Positions 10,744 to 22,289 of a stretch of DNA of 64,000 bases are shown here, in pieces. Source of the DNA: Ophioderma brevispina (lineage: Eukaryota; Echinodermata; Ophiuroidea; Amphilepidida; Ophiodermatidae); assembly GCA_023653785.1 (NCBI GenBank), contig JAMKCH010002982.1, forward strand, positions 1 through 64,000, in the 5' to 3' direction. Both the position numbers and the translations under genes were made by a program. Numbering within the stretch: position 1 is the stretch's first letter; each line of letters starts with the position of its first letter. The notes beneath the pieces were generated by a model. That model was not told the DNA's origin. It ran no database searches and worked only from the letters and a program-made list of their open reading frames with translations.

Positions 10744-11713
10744 GCTATGCATTAAACATTGATCAACATGTTATAAAACCTAATAAAACCATAATAAGAA
10801 ATAAGGGAAACATTAATTTTCACTCTAGATTTATTTTGATTATTTAGTTATCAAGAAGATGCACATAACCATCAATTTTTAAGTTAAAGACTTTAATGAT
10901 ATGCAAAAAGTCATTGTTTTTTAATGCAAATAGAGCCAGCTGGAATTGAAAATCATGGTTATTTTTTTTATGATTTAAAGAAAATATATGAAAGTTTTTT
11001 CATCAACCCTAACCAAGAACCAAGAAGAATGAAATTGTGTCTAAGGTGATTGTACTTGTTGTCTTTTCCCAATCTCTGGGTTAAAATATGTTTAAAAAGT
11101 ACTATATCTGTATTATTTCAAGTAGATTAGACTGTTATATTTCTCTTAATAAGTGGCTACCTAGTGGTGCTAATATGGACAGTCACTACATGTTATCAAT
11201 CATCCCCATATGAGATGATACACTTTTTGGCCCGTGTAAAGGTTTTCAGCATATATTAGAGTGATTTTCCATAATATGCTGTATTTTCCCAACAGTAAAC
11301 GTCTGGGTAGTAGTATATAGGTGCCAAAATCTTGGACTATCAATGGAGTTGACCGGGGCAGGTTTGACGCCAACCTGGCTGGCTTGAAATCAACCAGACT
11401 GGTTGTGAAATCAACCTGATTGGCAGTGACGTCAAAGGACAACACAGATGGTGGAAGCGATCATCTGCGCAAGTTAATTTCTGTTTTGTGTTGCCGCCAC
11501 AGATTTATAGCTAACAAAAGAGGAAAAAATTAAAATGAAAACAGTCATTATTATACAAAGACCTGTGAGTTGGTACAAGAACTGAAATGACATTACATGG
11601 GAATCACTTTTGTCATTTGCATTATTGCCACAGTCAGCCAGGATAATACCACAGCTCCCTGTGTCATCCCCATTCGTACAGTGTCAATTCTTTGGAAATT
11701 ACTTGCTGAAAAT
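10744..11713. other. Non-coding AT-rich stretch
   Basis: No exon recognised. Around 11360-11430 a short phrase with AACC(T/A)G and TGGTTG(T/A)AATCAACC recurs three times (CCAACCTGG, CAACCAGAC, TCAACCTGAT), a small cryptic repeat. Confidence 0.4.
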
Positions 11714-11875
11714 GGGGCGTTCTGTAACCTGACCCATCTGACACACTTTTTTTGACTCGCTTATGAATTCGGAAACCTTAATGGGATTAACGTGCTTTAT
11801 TTCCAAGAAGGGTTTCTGAATTCATAAGTGTGTCAGAAAAAAGTGTCAGATGAGTCAGGTTACGGAAACTTCCCC
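11714..11875. mobile_element. Palindromic MITE family 3, copy A
   Basis: Ends GTAACCTGACCCATCTGACAC and its reverse complement near 11845-11868, with an internal TTATGAATTCGGAAACC / GGTTTCTGAATTCATAA pair. The other three copies are at 15227-15370, 26656-26800 and 37341-37493. Confidence 0.88.
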
Positions 11876-11978
11876 TAAAATAGAGGAAAACTTTGAACTG
11901 CATAACGCCATGTACAGGGATCCATGTGTGTCTAAGAAATCACTAGTTCTGTCTCATAGTGCAAGTGCATGGCACCCG

Positions 11979-12224
11979 TAACCCCCTGGGTACTACCTGC
12001 CTATCCATCTATCATCATCATCTAAGCACTATTCTGATTGGTCACCTGCAAGGTAATATCATGTAATGTGCAAATCAGAGATACTGTTAGAATTGGTGGT
12101 ATGGTTTACACAGAGATATAGAAGGTACTATTTTGGTTGGTTACTCAGAGGGCTATCTCATGTTGTGCCCTGTAATGAACCATTCAGACAGATTGTATCA
12201 TAGGTGGTAATACCCTGGGGATGA
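11979..12224. mobile_element. MITE family 4, copy 1
   Basis: Termini TAACCCCCTGGGTACTACC and GGTGGTAATACCCTGGGG. The interior has two internal direct blocks (GATTGGTCACCTG.../GGTTGGTTACTCAGAGG and ATATCATGTAATGTGCAAATCAGAGATACTGT). Homologous to 59059-59262. Confidence 0.75.
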
Positions 12225-12923
12225 GGCTGTGGTAGGAATTTTGTTGTTGAACAATAATGGTAATAGATGCTAGATGTGGTTTGAATGTAACTGAGTGTAC
12301 AATATAATACCTAATGGTAACCCAAATTATACTTTCAAGTAAATACATATTGAGAGCAAGGAATGGAATTCAAAACACTAGCAAAAACTAAGAAATGGTG
12401 ATGAAGTTCAGAATGTCAGACTTCTACCGGCAGTTACTCTTAGTTAAGACTACCATATGCACATGCCATTTTCAATATAGGCCAGTTGTAGTTTCTATGT
12501 ATGTAAAAATATGATAGCAATTATTTCAAAGGCTAAAGTGTCACCTCACTTTCTAGTCTTTGTCAAAGACGCCTCAACCAGAATCGCCGGAGGCATGTGT
12601 TGAAGGCGAAGCCTTTCTGCCAATTGGAGCAAAGTGTCTGGGCGCAAATAGGGCTAGTTCTGTGCAAGCATAATGTGTCAATCAAAGTATTATGTGACCA
12701 TCATATGGGAGATTGTACCTACTAATTGATTGCTCGTGCCAAGATTATCTTTCAACTGAACCCTTTCTTTAACCACAAGACGAATGCCCGACAGTAAAAA
12801 CAATGCCGCCAGACGGTAGTATCACATTAGTTTGACTGCAATGCATTCATACGGCGCCTTAGTATGCAATACCCAATCAGTTCCCAGGAAAGTTACGGAA
12901 GATTTATCCCAGAAAATAAAGAA
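12225..12923. other. Non-coding stretch
   Basis: No exon or known element recognised; ordinary mixed-composition sequence. Confidence 0.4.
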
Positions 12924-13851
12924 AACATAACGCACAAAATAAATGCAGAAAGGTGATGCGCAAGATACTCCTTGTGAGAGGGCGCTGTACCACATCGTGT
13001 ACAGGGACTGTAGGAAATAAAAACAAAGCGCAGCACCTTGATGAAAGGCTACTCACTTCCCAGAATCCACACCTTTATTAGGCCAAAAAAAAAAATTGTT
13101 TGATTGTCCTCGTCCGACCGACCCTAATTTTGGAAATCAGGAAAAAGTTTTTTTTCCCTTTTACTGTGCAAAAGAATACCGACCCTAATTTTGAAAAATT
13201 CCAAAAAAAGTTTTTTTTTTTCAATTTTAACTTTCAAAAATGTAAAAAAAAAATGTTTAAACAGTTTCTTAGCATGTTAGTTGGGTTTAATAATGTACTA
13301 AGATGCATTTTTCAGTAAGAATCAACTTGATTTTTAGTGTTTGATTAACTTATTATTATACAAACAGACATGTTTCAATACAGTTTGCTATTGACATTAA
13401 AAAAAAATAAAATAAAAAAAAAGTTTTTCCGACCGACCGACCCAACTCAAAAAAGTCATCTATGGACAATCAAACAATTTTTTTTTTTTGGCCTTAGTAG
13501 GTGCGTGTCTAGAGCTGAAGTTGGATATACTGCCTTGTAATTACCAAAATTACTGCAAGTGTCACCTCATGCAGTGTCACTCCACAAAAAAAAAAAAAAA
13601 AAAAAACATAACGCACAAAATAAATGCAGAAAGGTGATGCGCAAGATACTCCTTGTGAGAGGGCGCTGTACCACATCGTGTACAGGGACTGTAGGAAATA
13701 AAAACAAAGCGCAGCACCTTGATGAAAGGCTCCTCACTTCCCAGAATCCACACCTTTATTAGTAGGTGCATGTCTAGAGCTGAAGTTGGATATACTGCCT
13801 TGTAATTACCAAAATTACTGCAAGTGTCACCTCATGCAGTGTCACTCCACA
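12924..13851. repeat. 247-bp tandem duplication, one copy with transposon insert
   Basis: Copy 1 runs 12924-13586 and copy 2 runs 13605-13851. Removing the 413-bp insert plus one TTA from copy 1 leaves exactly 247 bp, the length of copy 2. Only a couple of substitutions were noticed by eye (for example GGCTACTCAC against GGCTCCTCAC). The copies are joined by a run of A. The duplication must be young, or it is an allelic artefact of assembly. Confidence 0.92.
13081..13493. mobile_element. Non-autonomous DNA transposon with TTA target duplication
   Basis: The 413-bp element begins GGCC + A-run + TTGTTTGATTGTCC and ends GGACAATCAAACAA + T-run + GGCC. TTA flanks it at 13078-13080 and 13494-13496. 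The unoccupied site is visible in the tandem copy (TTA at 13759-13761), so the ends and the 3-bp duplication are directly demonstrated. A 3-bp TWA duplication fits the PIF/Harbinger superfamily, but superfamily assignment is inference. The interior repeats CCGACCGACCC and CCGACCCTAATTTTG; no ORF of note. Confidence 0.92.
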
Positions 13852-15226
13852 TCTGTCAGATGGCCAACAATCAGAAGTTGACAATGTATACTTTGTCTTG
13901 TCTGAAGTATGAAGTGACGACGCGTGCATATACCCAGTGCCGCCTTTCAGTTGCAGCGCGCTTGTGCTTTTTGCCTACGTGCGCGTTGAAAGTCGGTGCA
14001 ATGTATACGCCTGCGTCGCTACTTCGTACTTCGAGCTGGACAGAGTATAGTAGGAACTCTGAAGTATCAACTACATAGTGTTACCATGAAAGAGGTACTA
14101 TGGTGTCGCCTTATAAAACCACTTGCGTAATTGATTCAACTTGTTACCTTTGGCAGAACTTCATGAACTTCAGGTGACTAATGGGGACACTGTATGATGG
14201 GTACTTTGGAGTTCCTGACATCTGAGGGCCAGAGTAGACTTCGTACTGTGTACACCTAGTGGTCACTTGCTATATACTCTGTACTTTATACTTTGTAGAG
14301 CATGTACTCAGTTCCTCAGTTTGAAATAAGGCATGAGTGGAGAGATAGTATCAACTCTGTAGTCAGGGGTTTCAGGTTTGGTTTTTGTAGGGATGTGCCT
14401 TCGAGAGCGTGTAATTCGGTACCCTATTTATACCAATTTTAACAGAAAATAGGACCCATATTTACACCAAGGATGCAGACTTTGGGCCAAATTTAACACA
14501 AAATTTGCCATTTTTTTTTAAACTTCCAACATATTAAGCAAATTTTAGAAAACTTGCCTTCAGACAAGTGATCCATCTCTATACCAAAATTGGCATCAAA
14601 AAGTGGCTCTATTGGTGGCACATACCCATAAGGTTGTTTGTATGGTCCTTCCAAGTGAGGAATGACTACAGGGTACCTCCAGGGATCCTATATAAATCGG
14701 AATAGGTCTCTCAATCAAGAAAGTGGAGGCATGCTGCATGAAATCTGTAGCTTATCGATCGCCGATCATACGTGGTGCTGTGAAATTTATTCCACGTCAT
14801 CCCCGGTCAATCCGTCATACTGCATGAATTGGGAGTCTATTTGGTAGCTCATCGAAATAGGTGGCGCTATTACTATCGATATTGAAATTGTCTATGGGCA
14901 TCTGTACACAGTTTCACCCGCCTGGTACCTCCCACATCTCCACACCAAAGTGAGGAATTTGACTGTGTACTGCAAAAAATTCTTACACTGTAAGTCCTAA
15001 GTTCTTAGGGCATTTGACAATTGAAGCAATCGGTCGGGTCATTAAAATCTTTGTTTGCGTGTATAATGCTGCTACAGTATGTACTCATAATTATTGTCAT
15101 CCCTTGTTAATTTGTATCATAGCACCAAGAATATAATATTTTGTGTATATTGTACAACCAATAAAAATATAACAATGTGATATTGAAGTCAGTTTTGTTG
15201 TATTCTTGTCCTTTGTCATTTTTTAT
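13852..15226. other. Non-coding stretch with CpG-rich and GTAC-rich patches
   Basis: 13915-14035 is CpG-rich (GCGCGC, ACGCGTGC). 14080-14330 is rich in GTAC and TACT phrases, similar in style to 37500-37700 and 55540-55800. 14400-14640 carries short repeated phrases (CATATTTACACCAAGGATGCAG) typical of a dispersed repeat. No exon recognised. Confidence 0.4.
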
Positions 15227-15370
15227 GGGAGTTTCCGTAACCTGACCCATCTGACACTTTTTTTCTGATATACTTATGAATTTGGAAACCCTTTACGGAA
15301 TAAAGCATGTTTATTCCGTTAAAGTTTCCGAATTCAAAAGTGTCAGATGATTTAGGTTACAGAAACTCCC
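15227..15370. mobile_element. Palindromic MITE family 3, copy B
   Basis: 144 bp with termini GGGAGTTTCCGTAACCTGAC and AGGTTACAGAAACTCCC. The central GGAATAAAGCATGTTTATTCC palindrome marks the fold centre. Confidence 0.9.
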
Positions 15371-15440
15371 TTTTTTTTTAATCATTGTGGGCCGCCAGCT
15401 ATAGCTGGCAGGACCACTAAGCAATCCATCGTGTGTGTGG

Positions 15441-15839
15441 CACAGCTGTTTGAAAGTCTCATTTATTATGACAAAACAAAAATAAAACAAAAAATATCAA
15501 CGGCGACACACTTTTGACAAATAATTTGGATTATTTATTCCACTAACTACATCGTGTGTAAAATTTTAAGAAAATTCATTGCGGGCAAATATGATTTTTC
15601 TTAAAAATACAGATTTATATGTCTTTGTATGGAGAATGGGCATATAGAGGGCGCTATAACATACAAATCATGACCTTTGTAGGCCTATATGGCAAGATTC
15701 CCGCAATGGGTTTTGCTGATTTTTGGAGAGATAATAGCTCTTGTATGTCCCTACGTATATCAGTTGTCAAATGTGTGTCGCCACTGCTCAAGATTGCTCT
15801 AAAAATAAGAGACAGTTTGCATGGGGTCAAACAGCTGTG
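15441..15839. mobile_element. MITE family 5, copy 1
   Basis: Termini CACAGCTGTTTGA and TCAAACAGCTGTG enclose 399 bp. A diverged copy, split by other elements, lies at 57923-59490; shared interior phrases include TCATTTATTA, TTTATTCCACTA and AAATCATGACCTTTG(T/C)AGG. A (TG)n tract follows at 15847-15861. Confidence 0.8.
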
Positions 15840-16052
15840 GTGGATGTGTGTGTGTGTGTGTCACTAAATTGTTAAAGTGACAGGAGGAGATTTTTTTAGG
15901 ATACAAATTTCTCTCAATTTTAACTGGATCGGTCGTAGACCACCTACCTAGAACGTTTCGAAGGTTTATTGAACAAACAAGTACAAAAGAAATCCGCAAA
16001 CCTTTTGAACTTGCCTGCTATCGCAATCGTCCCCATAGAAAACCATGCTTTG

Positions 16053-16078
16053 ACTTTCTGTCGTGCACGACAGAAAGT
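16053..16078. repeat. 26-bp perfect palindrome
   Basis: ACTTTCTGTCGTG at 16053-16065 is followed at once by its exact reverse complement CACGACAGAAAGT, with no loop. It may be the joined tips of two element ends or a cruciform-forming site. Confidence 0.9.
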
Positions 16079-16852
16079 ACTAAATCATCTTATTACATAA
16101 CAACGGCGTATTCGGCTAATTCACTTCAGGTGTGATCTAATACATTGGTAAGCATTCCAAATACAGTATGCAAAAAACCAGGGTTCGACAAAAATTGGGG
16201 GCGCTTCTTTCTGGAAATCTCATGTCTTAAGTTTTTTTTTGAAATTGAACATCACATTGAAAATGTTGAAGTGCTTCATGGACACCAGACTTCTGTCCAT
16301 AGGTGTCACCATGGGATCCCTCTCTATTTGATGAGGTCAAAAGGTCATGTGTCAAGGTGAAAGGTCATGGAGCGGTTCCACAGCTTTAGTCTTTGAATAT
16401 CGTGACGCGAAACCGGTACCGCGAAGATTCTAAGTTGTAGCTTGGAACGCCCTCTATTTTGTGTTGGTTTCATAGGCAGGTGAAGAAAACCACTGATGCT
16501 ACATGCTGCCGCTCGGGTACTCCAATCTCTCTTTTTCTAAGCAACATTCACAGGGATCATTGAGAGAATTCTTTGTAGGATTTGGGTCTGTCTTAGTAGG
16601 CCATGTTTTCTCCACGATTGGCCAATTCTGCAATTTTTTCTCTAAACCTACCTTTGTTCTCCCCATTTTGAGTCTATGGTGACAACTTTGTCAAAGTGAC
16701 TGTCAGTGTTGGACAAGGGATGAATAGGTCCACTCAATACCCTCATTCCATATGCTTTACATTTGTGTCCCATATTAGTCAGTGTCCATGATATGGATCA
16801 GGTCATTTTTGGGGTCAAAGGTCATTTGGGGAACAAACTCCTTATTACTACT
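16079..16852. other. Non-coding stretch with GGTCAAAGGTCA phrases
   Basis: Contains AAGGTCATG/GGTGAAAGGTCATGG (about 16340-16370) and GGGGTCAAAGGTCATTTGGG (about 16811-16830). The reverse complements of such phrases are abundant in the LINE 3' UTR pieces of this window, so this may be LINE tail debris in reverse orientation. Confidence 0.35.
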
Positions 16853-16860
16853 CTTAGCCC

Positions 16861-17301
16861 AGGGGTGTCCAACCTTTTGATGTTAGGGGCGCATGTTTGA
16901 ATCCACAAGTCTGCGGCCCCAAACAATTTATTCAGGCCTCAAGGTTAGGTTTTATGACGAGCTTACAGAGTCGGAACAGATGCACATCTATACCATATTG
17001 CCACAAAGGGACCCATAGCATATCAGAGATGCAGATTTTTGGTTAAATTTTCCCCCCCCCCGTTTTGAAACATTTTTTGTTGACCTTTTTAGCACTTTTG
17101 AAAACACATGGCTTATTTTGAGAATTGGGACTTTTCCACATGTTTAATTGGGTTGGAAATTGAGGAATTGGACACTAGTTCATGACATCTTTTTTAAATT
17201 TTATAAGATATCTTGTTTTTATTTTATTGGAAAGTACCCTCGCGGCTCATGACGAGCGCTTCGTGGCCGCAAATCCCGTGGGCGGCAGGTTGGACACCCG
17301 T
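16861..17301. mobile_element. hAT-type MITE with perfect 8-bp target duplication
   Basis: Termini AGGGGTGTCCAACCTT and AGGTTGGACACCC. CTTAGCCC flanks both sides exactly (16853-16860 and 17302-17309). An 8-bp duplication plus a CAGGGGTG-like tip is diagnostic of hAT. The interior is 441 bp with a C-run and no transposase. Confidence 0.92.
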
Positions 17302-17309
17302 CTTAGCCC

Positions 17310-17715
17310 ATTTGGCCTTTGACCCTCTGACCCTTAGACCAAATTGGTATGCTCAAAGGTAGCCTAATGATTCTTGTTATCCAGCCTCAGTGCACACAAT
17401 CCACACTAAATGTTTATCGTATTGGTGGATGTTCGCTACAATTCTAACAAGATATTGGGGGAATCAAGGATTATACATGGGGTCCAAAATTTGAAAACAT
17501 TATGCAAGAATCGTACCATGTTGTTTGTCGATGATTTTTTTGGACAAAAAAGTATAGTTTGTATGACTGCCTACGTTTACAAATACAGGGTAAAACTGCA
17601 ATAGTGAAAATTCAAGGCTTGAATTGCCACTGTGCATTGAAGCAAATTTTTGTCACTGAATCACAAGGGTGACGTCTTAAAATTTATAACACACATTGTG
17701 TCAGTAGTGTGTCCA
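17310..17715. other. Non-coding stretch
   Basis: No exon or repeat recognised between the hAT MITE and MITE family 1. Confidence 0.4.
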
Positions 17716-17719
17716 TTAA

Positions 17720-18256
17720 AGGGATTATCAGCGATAATGCAAGAGAACCGAAAAAATGTGGAATGCCTTGTTCACCTTATAAATCAGGATGGTTTGTATA
17801 CATTTCCATATAACTAGCTTTCATGAAGAAAAACCCACCAAATATGAAAAAATTGAAGTATTTGAGGAATTTTGTCTCAATCTCCGCCAATAGCCAATAC
17901 AGCGATGGCGTGTCAAATCTGCACTAAACAGCTGATTGTGTTTTTTTTTTTTTTTTTTAAAAAAGGTCAATAATATTTGTGTTTGAGGACAAACTGTATT
18001 GATCATGGTGCACCATAATTCGCGTGGAAATCTGTGATCTTCGCCTGGAAAGGTTTTTTGAGGCTCACGTCGGCAATTTTGAATACGCACGTATAGAAAT
18101 TACAGAATCAGATAAAAAGTACTAACTTGTCTTTAATACCCGATCTCAAGCCTACCACTTGTAGGTTCTTTCGCATATCATGACCATAACAAAAATATCA
18201 AAATAATGACATTTGTGATTGTTTCGATGTTTGGATAGCAGTCGCTGCTAATCCCT
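17720..18256. mobile_element. MITE family 1, copy 2 (TTAA-flanked)
   Basis: This 537-bp homologue of 3179-3726 has terminal repeats AGGGATTATCAGCGAT / GTCGCTGCTAATCCCT, and TTAA at 17716-17719 and 18257-18260. A T-run (about 17941-17958) replaces sequence present in copy 1. Confidence 0.88.
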
Positions 18257-18379
18257 TTAAGATAAGGTCCATTACATTAAACAAATTTAAAACCTGATAT
18301 AAAACAGACCTTAATAATTTCTAGTAACACATTTATAAAAAGTTAAAAATATTGAACAGATCAGCTTCTTTCAGGAATT

Positions 18380-18900
18380 TATCACCTGAGGAGGCCTAAT
18401 ATCTTGAATTAATGTTTTTCACTTTGGGATTCGGTAATTTCTACGTATAAGTGCATAATCAGTGCATTCAATTAAAACGTTTCACAGAATGAGCAACAAT
18501 CACAAGGAAACACCGAGGTACTGGCTCCCTCTCAGCAAATATGGACTCTACATCTAAGCCAATATATCATTTACCTTTGAACATTGCAACAAGCAGGTTA
18601 TTTTGTATAATTTGTAGCAATACCCCCTCTGAAACATTATATACAAAATCTGCCAAAATCGGACCTGGGGCAGTGGGCTAGATTAGATAACTCCCAAAAT
18701 GGCCGCCAAAGGCAACTTTGATGCCCTGTATCTCCTACATGTTGGTTTTAGACCCCAAAATATGTTCTTAGTAGTACAAATATGACACCAAAAATCAAAT
18801 AAGCTTGTTAAAACGCACTATGACATGTCTATGACGTAACACACAACTAATGACGTAACAAAAAAATTATTATGTATTATTATGAATTATTACGTCATCG
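18380..18900. repeat. Left arm of a large inverted repeat (pairs with 22180-22690)
   Basis: By eye the reverse complement of 22180-22690 aligns along this stretch: CCAAAATCGG(A/C)C, GTGGGCTA(G/A)ATTAG, AAAATGGCCGCCAAA, GGTTTTAGA(A)CCCCA(T)AAATAT, TATGACGTAAC-type phrases. The arms are diverged, so this is either an old foldback transposon of about 4.3 kb or two inverted copies of one family. Confidence 0.7.
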
Positions 18901-18960
18901 GGATTTTAAAGTAGTTTAAGCAGCTTGTTCCAGGTTTTACACATCCATGACCACATAAGC

Positions 18961-19180
18961 ACTGGATCTACGTAGGTGGATCTACTACGTAGATCTACCT
19001 GGGTGGCAGTCTACTGTAGTGGGTCTACTGTAGGTGGATCTTCTGCAGGTGGTGGATCCTACTTAGGGCGGATCTACTGGGGGCTATCTACTGGCGGTCG
19101 ATCTACTGCAGTGGATCTACTGGGGGCAGATATTCATGTAAGATCTACTGTGAAGACTACTAAAGGTTGATCTACTTTAT
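18961..19180. repeat. Minisatellite of GTGGATCTACTG-type units
   Basis: About 15-18 degenerate units of roughly 12 bp (GGTGGATCTACT, GGCGGATCTACTGG, GGTCGATCTACTG). It lies inside the 18.4-22.7 kb inverted-arm structure. Confidence 0.85.
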
Positions 19181-19989
19181 CGGATAAACTCCGAATGACT
19201 ATTTATGAATGATTGACTGAAAGATACAAAAAATCATAAGCACATGAGAAACACTATAAAGGAAACATCCAGTGAATGAACGTGTTTGGATAAAGCGGAA
19301 TCCCAATTGCGTTGTCAACCCCAGTGCTATTTTAGGGAGCTGTATTGAAATATTACAGTCTAAGTAGGGATGGTATCGGAATCATTTCCATTGTCGACAA
19401 ACTCAACAAAAGCGAACAACCGACATCGACACTGTCGAACAACAGTGCCGCAAAATTTAGCTTAGGCCTATGGTGAATCATCACTGTTTTTCGGCTCTGT
19501 AATGTAGCGTCACCTTTTTCAACATTTTATGACAGTTGTGCATAAACAAATTATGAAACGTTATGGCGATTCTATGACTTTGCAACGAAATAGACATGTA
19601 CGCTCGGCGAGGCTACTGAACCAATTAGATTTAAACATCAAATATGGCCATGCGTCTTGAGGTGGGGCTTTGTTCAGTGCTTTCGTCTGGCAATTTCAAG
19701 TACCACGCATCTTTTTAGCTTACGCCGACTCCCGAGATTTCCCGATGAGGGCGCACTCAATTTCAAACAAATAAGTTTTTTGCATATACATAATCATCAT
19801 GGCCTCCGTCAGTCGCAAGCGACTATGGATACAGCGCCACCATGGATCACAGGTTAGGTGAACAGCGACGTCTGTGGCTGAAGAGACCATCCTCAGTGGC
19901 ATCTCTTCACAGTGCTACAATATAGATGTCATAAAAGAAAAAAAAAAAAAAACAGCTTGACTTCCAGGATCTGTGCAGCTTTAATTTTT
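19181..19989. other. Non-coding stretch
   Basis: No exon recognised; an A-run at about 19938-19952. It lies between the minisatellite and the LINE fragment. Confidence 0.35.
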
Positions 19990-20009
19990 ACCTCGCTGCG
20001 TCTCAAACT

Positions 20010-20512
20010 GGCTGATTATCTGTTTTCTCCAAGCGCAAGGGTGTTGCTTTCACTGTTCTCCGCCAAAGGTTGACGATTGTCAGCAAGTTTCTCACAGCAC
20101 CCAATGTCGATGGTCAGGGTACACATATCACGCTCACAAATGTCCTGTAGCGGAGCATGGGGCGACCAACTTTCCTCTTGCCAGATGTAAGCTCAGCATA
20201 CATGATATCTTTCGTAGACGCCATCCTCCATTCGCGGACATGGCCCAGCCCTCGGAGTCTGCGTTGTCTATAATTATAGATGTGGGAGTCCAATTCGAGT
20301 CAGGAGCTCTTGAATTTGGCACCATGTCCCTCCAAGTGACACCCAGAATGCGTCTAATACAGCGCAGATGGAAGCTTGGTTGATTTTCTCTCATGCTGAG
20401 ATGTTGTCCATGTCTCACTGCCATACAGTAATGTGCTGTAGCATGCGTTGTAAACTGCTGCCTTTGTCTTAATGGGCAGCTTCGGATTTTTCCCAGCCGG
20501 CGGTTGTTACAA
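20010..20512 (-). pseudogene. Decayed LINE reverse-transcriptase C-terminus (RTE/jockey-like)
   Basis: Read on the minus strand, three frames in turn give the C-terminal end of a non-LTR retrotransposon polyprotein: PIKTKAAVYNACYSTLLYG and SETWTTS (about 20400-20490), FHLRCIRRILGVTWRDMVPN (about 20310-20375), RQRRLRGLGHVREWRMAS (about 20220-20270) and ELTSGKRKVGRPMLRYR (about 20145-20195), ending near 20014. These blocks (LLYGSETW, LRRILG-x-W, RRLRWLGHV-like, GKR-x-x-GRP) are typical of the region after the RT domain in RTE- and jockey-group elements. Frameshifts separate the blocks and the 5' part is missing, so it is a dead fragment. The precise clade is uncertain. Confidence 0.85.
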
Positions 20513-22179
20513 ATGCGTGTCCATAACTAATCACTATGTGAAATACCTAACCTCAAATCGAAGTTCCGTTTCATATGAAAACAGGCGGCGGAGGGGCGGA
20601 GGGGGCGATCGACCTCCCTGTAAATTTTCTGCAAACATCTTGCAAATCACCAATTTTGGACAGTTTTATCCTTTCAGCCCCCGGTAACGTTTTTCAAATC
20701 CTGATCCGCTCCTGGAAAATCCACCTTGTTATAAATTGCGGGATCCGCGAAATTTTGGTCACCCCGTATATCCTATAACACTGTTATACAATGCATAAAT
20801 GATTTCTGCATGAAACCAACATCCCATTCACCTTGTAACTTTGGAATTACGCATTTTAGGTTGCTATCTTTATTTCTATTGTCTATTTTTAATTCTATGC
20901 AAATGTTCTATTTCGAAATCTCTGATCATCCTCTTAAACCTATACCTTCCAAACTCACATCCTAGCATTGAAAGTAAACATTTTCTGAAAGGATATTGTC
21001 AAACTTCCAATATGTGATAAAATCTGCCGTAGGGCTAGGTCTTGAGCAGTTATTGATAAAAATACCGATGAAAAACTAGACAAAAAGTGGTATCTCTTAT
21101 GATTTTGGGAGGCAACTGGGAAGCGAACTGGCTCAAAATATGCATATAGTGCATACAGTCCCTTAACGCTTAAAATTTTTTGCAAGTAGCTTCTGCTTAA
21201 GCACAATCAAGGTATTTGCAAATTACATCCAATACCAGTCATAAATGAACTTAATGGTTATAACCCTTGTGAAAATTATTTTACTGTAACAAGTATGAAT
21301 TTACAGTGTCGCATGCTCAAATTGGCAGGTCACTGTTAAGCATCACAATCATATGGAGTTAGATAATAACACCAGTGTTTATTGTTCCCATTGTAGACTC
21401 AATCCCACTTGTTATTAAAATCATTATTTATTACAGTTTCTTTAAGTCCCACAACATATTTTAGTCTCTAATTAAAGAGCAGTTAATTAGGTTTAATCAT
21501 ATATCTATTCAAATATTGTATTAGTTAAAGATAAAGGAAAACAATAAGAGCTGAAGCTTAATATTCTCCCATATACTTCACATGGGACTGTGTCCCACTC
21601 CGTGTCCCAATTGCTCCACCCTCCACATTCCGTTTACTCTATAGTCTTAATTTTAACTATTAACGTCTGATCAAGATAAATTTGGTACCAACTTAAAGCT
21701 AATACACTTTAAAATGATGCTTACTTGGAATTTAAACGCCCCACCAGAGGGTAAGGCCCCATTCAGACACCTGGCCCATATAAAACTGACGCTGCGGCTG
21801 AGAGGATTGAAATACCATGCTTACAAATCTCATCTACTGTTCTGGTATTTTTTTTTTATTGTTTTCCGTTTTTTGTCGACATTCGATATACGAACAGCTG
21901 TACAGGTTCACATTGGCTGCTACCTAAGCGATGCCGATGGAATGACAATTCCTATGGCAGCAGAATGGGCGCTGCACCTTGAAGATTGGTATTTAGGTAT
22001 GCAATACAACCCATACTTATTGTTATCAGTTCTCATTTTTGTTAATTGTTGTTATTGTTGTTTGCTGCCTGTTGTTGTTTTTATAGCACGTTTACGTCAT
22101 ACTATTATGCACACCAAATCTAGTTACGTCCTGCGTTCTTTTGTCACCCATATGACAGAATTGGACGTTAAATTTGCAT
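20513..22179. other. Non-coding interior of the inverted-arm structure
   Basis: No exon recognised. A G-rich patch lies at 20584-20612 and an AT-rich stretch follows. The 191-codon frame at 21714-22289 begins here (see separate entry). Confidence 0.35.
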
Positions 22180-22289
22180 TTGGCAACGGTAACGTCATAA
22201 TGTTTTTTTTAACCATTCTGATCCGATTCTTTGGTATCATATTTCTATCTTTAATAAGATATTTATGGGGTTCTAAAACCACCTTTTAA
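21714..22289 (+). other. 191-codon open frame, probably not a gene
   Basis: This is among the longest ATG-initiated frames in the window. The predicted peptide has three hydrophobic stretches (roughly residues 41-57, 100-127 and 161-185) but no recognisable motif. The hydrophobic stretches coincide with T-rich DNA. The last 110 bp lie in the inverted arm 22180-22690, whose partner at 18.7-18.9 kb is not open in the matching frame as far as could be seen. It may be a chance frame in a repeat. Confidence 0.15.

Noticed and set aside
14472..14650. Possible gene end with A/T-rich tract
   Set aside because: The phrases CCCATATTTACACCAAGG and ACCAAAATTGGCATC recur in repeat style; no exon or poly(A) signal could be supported.
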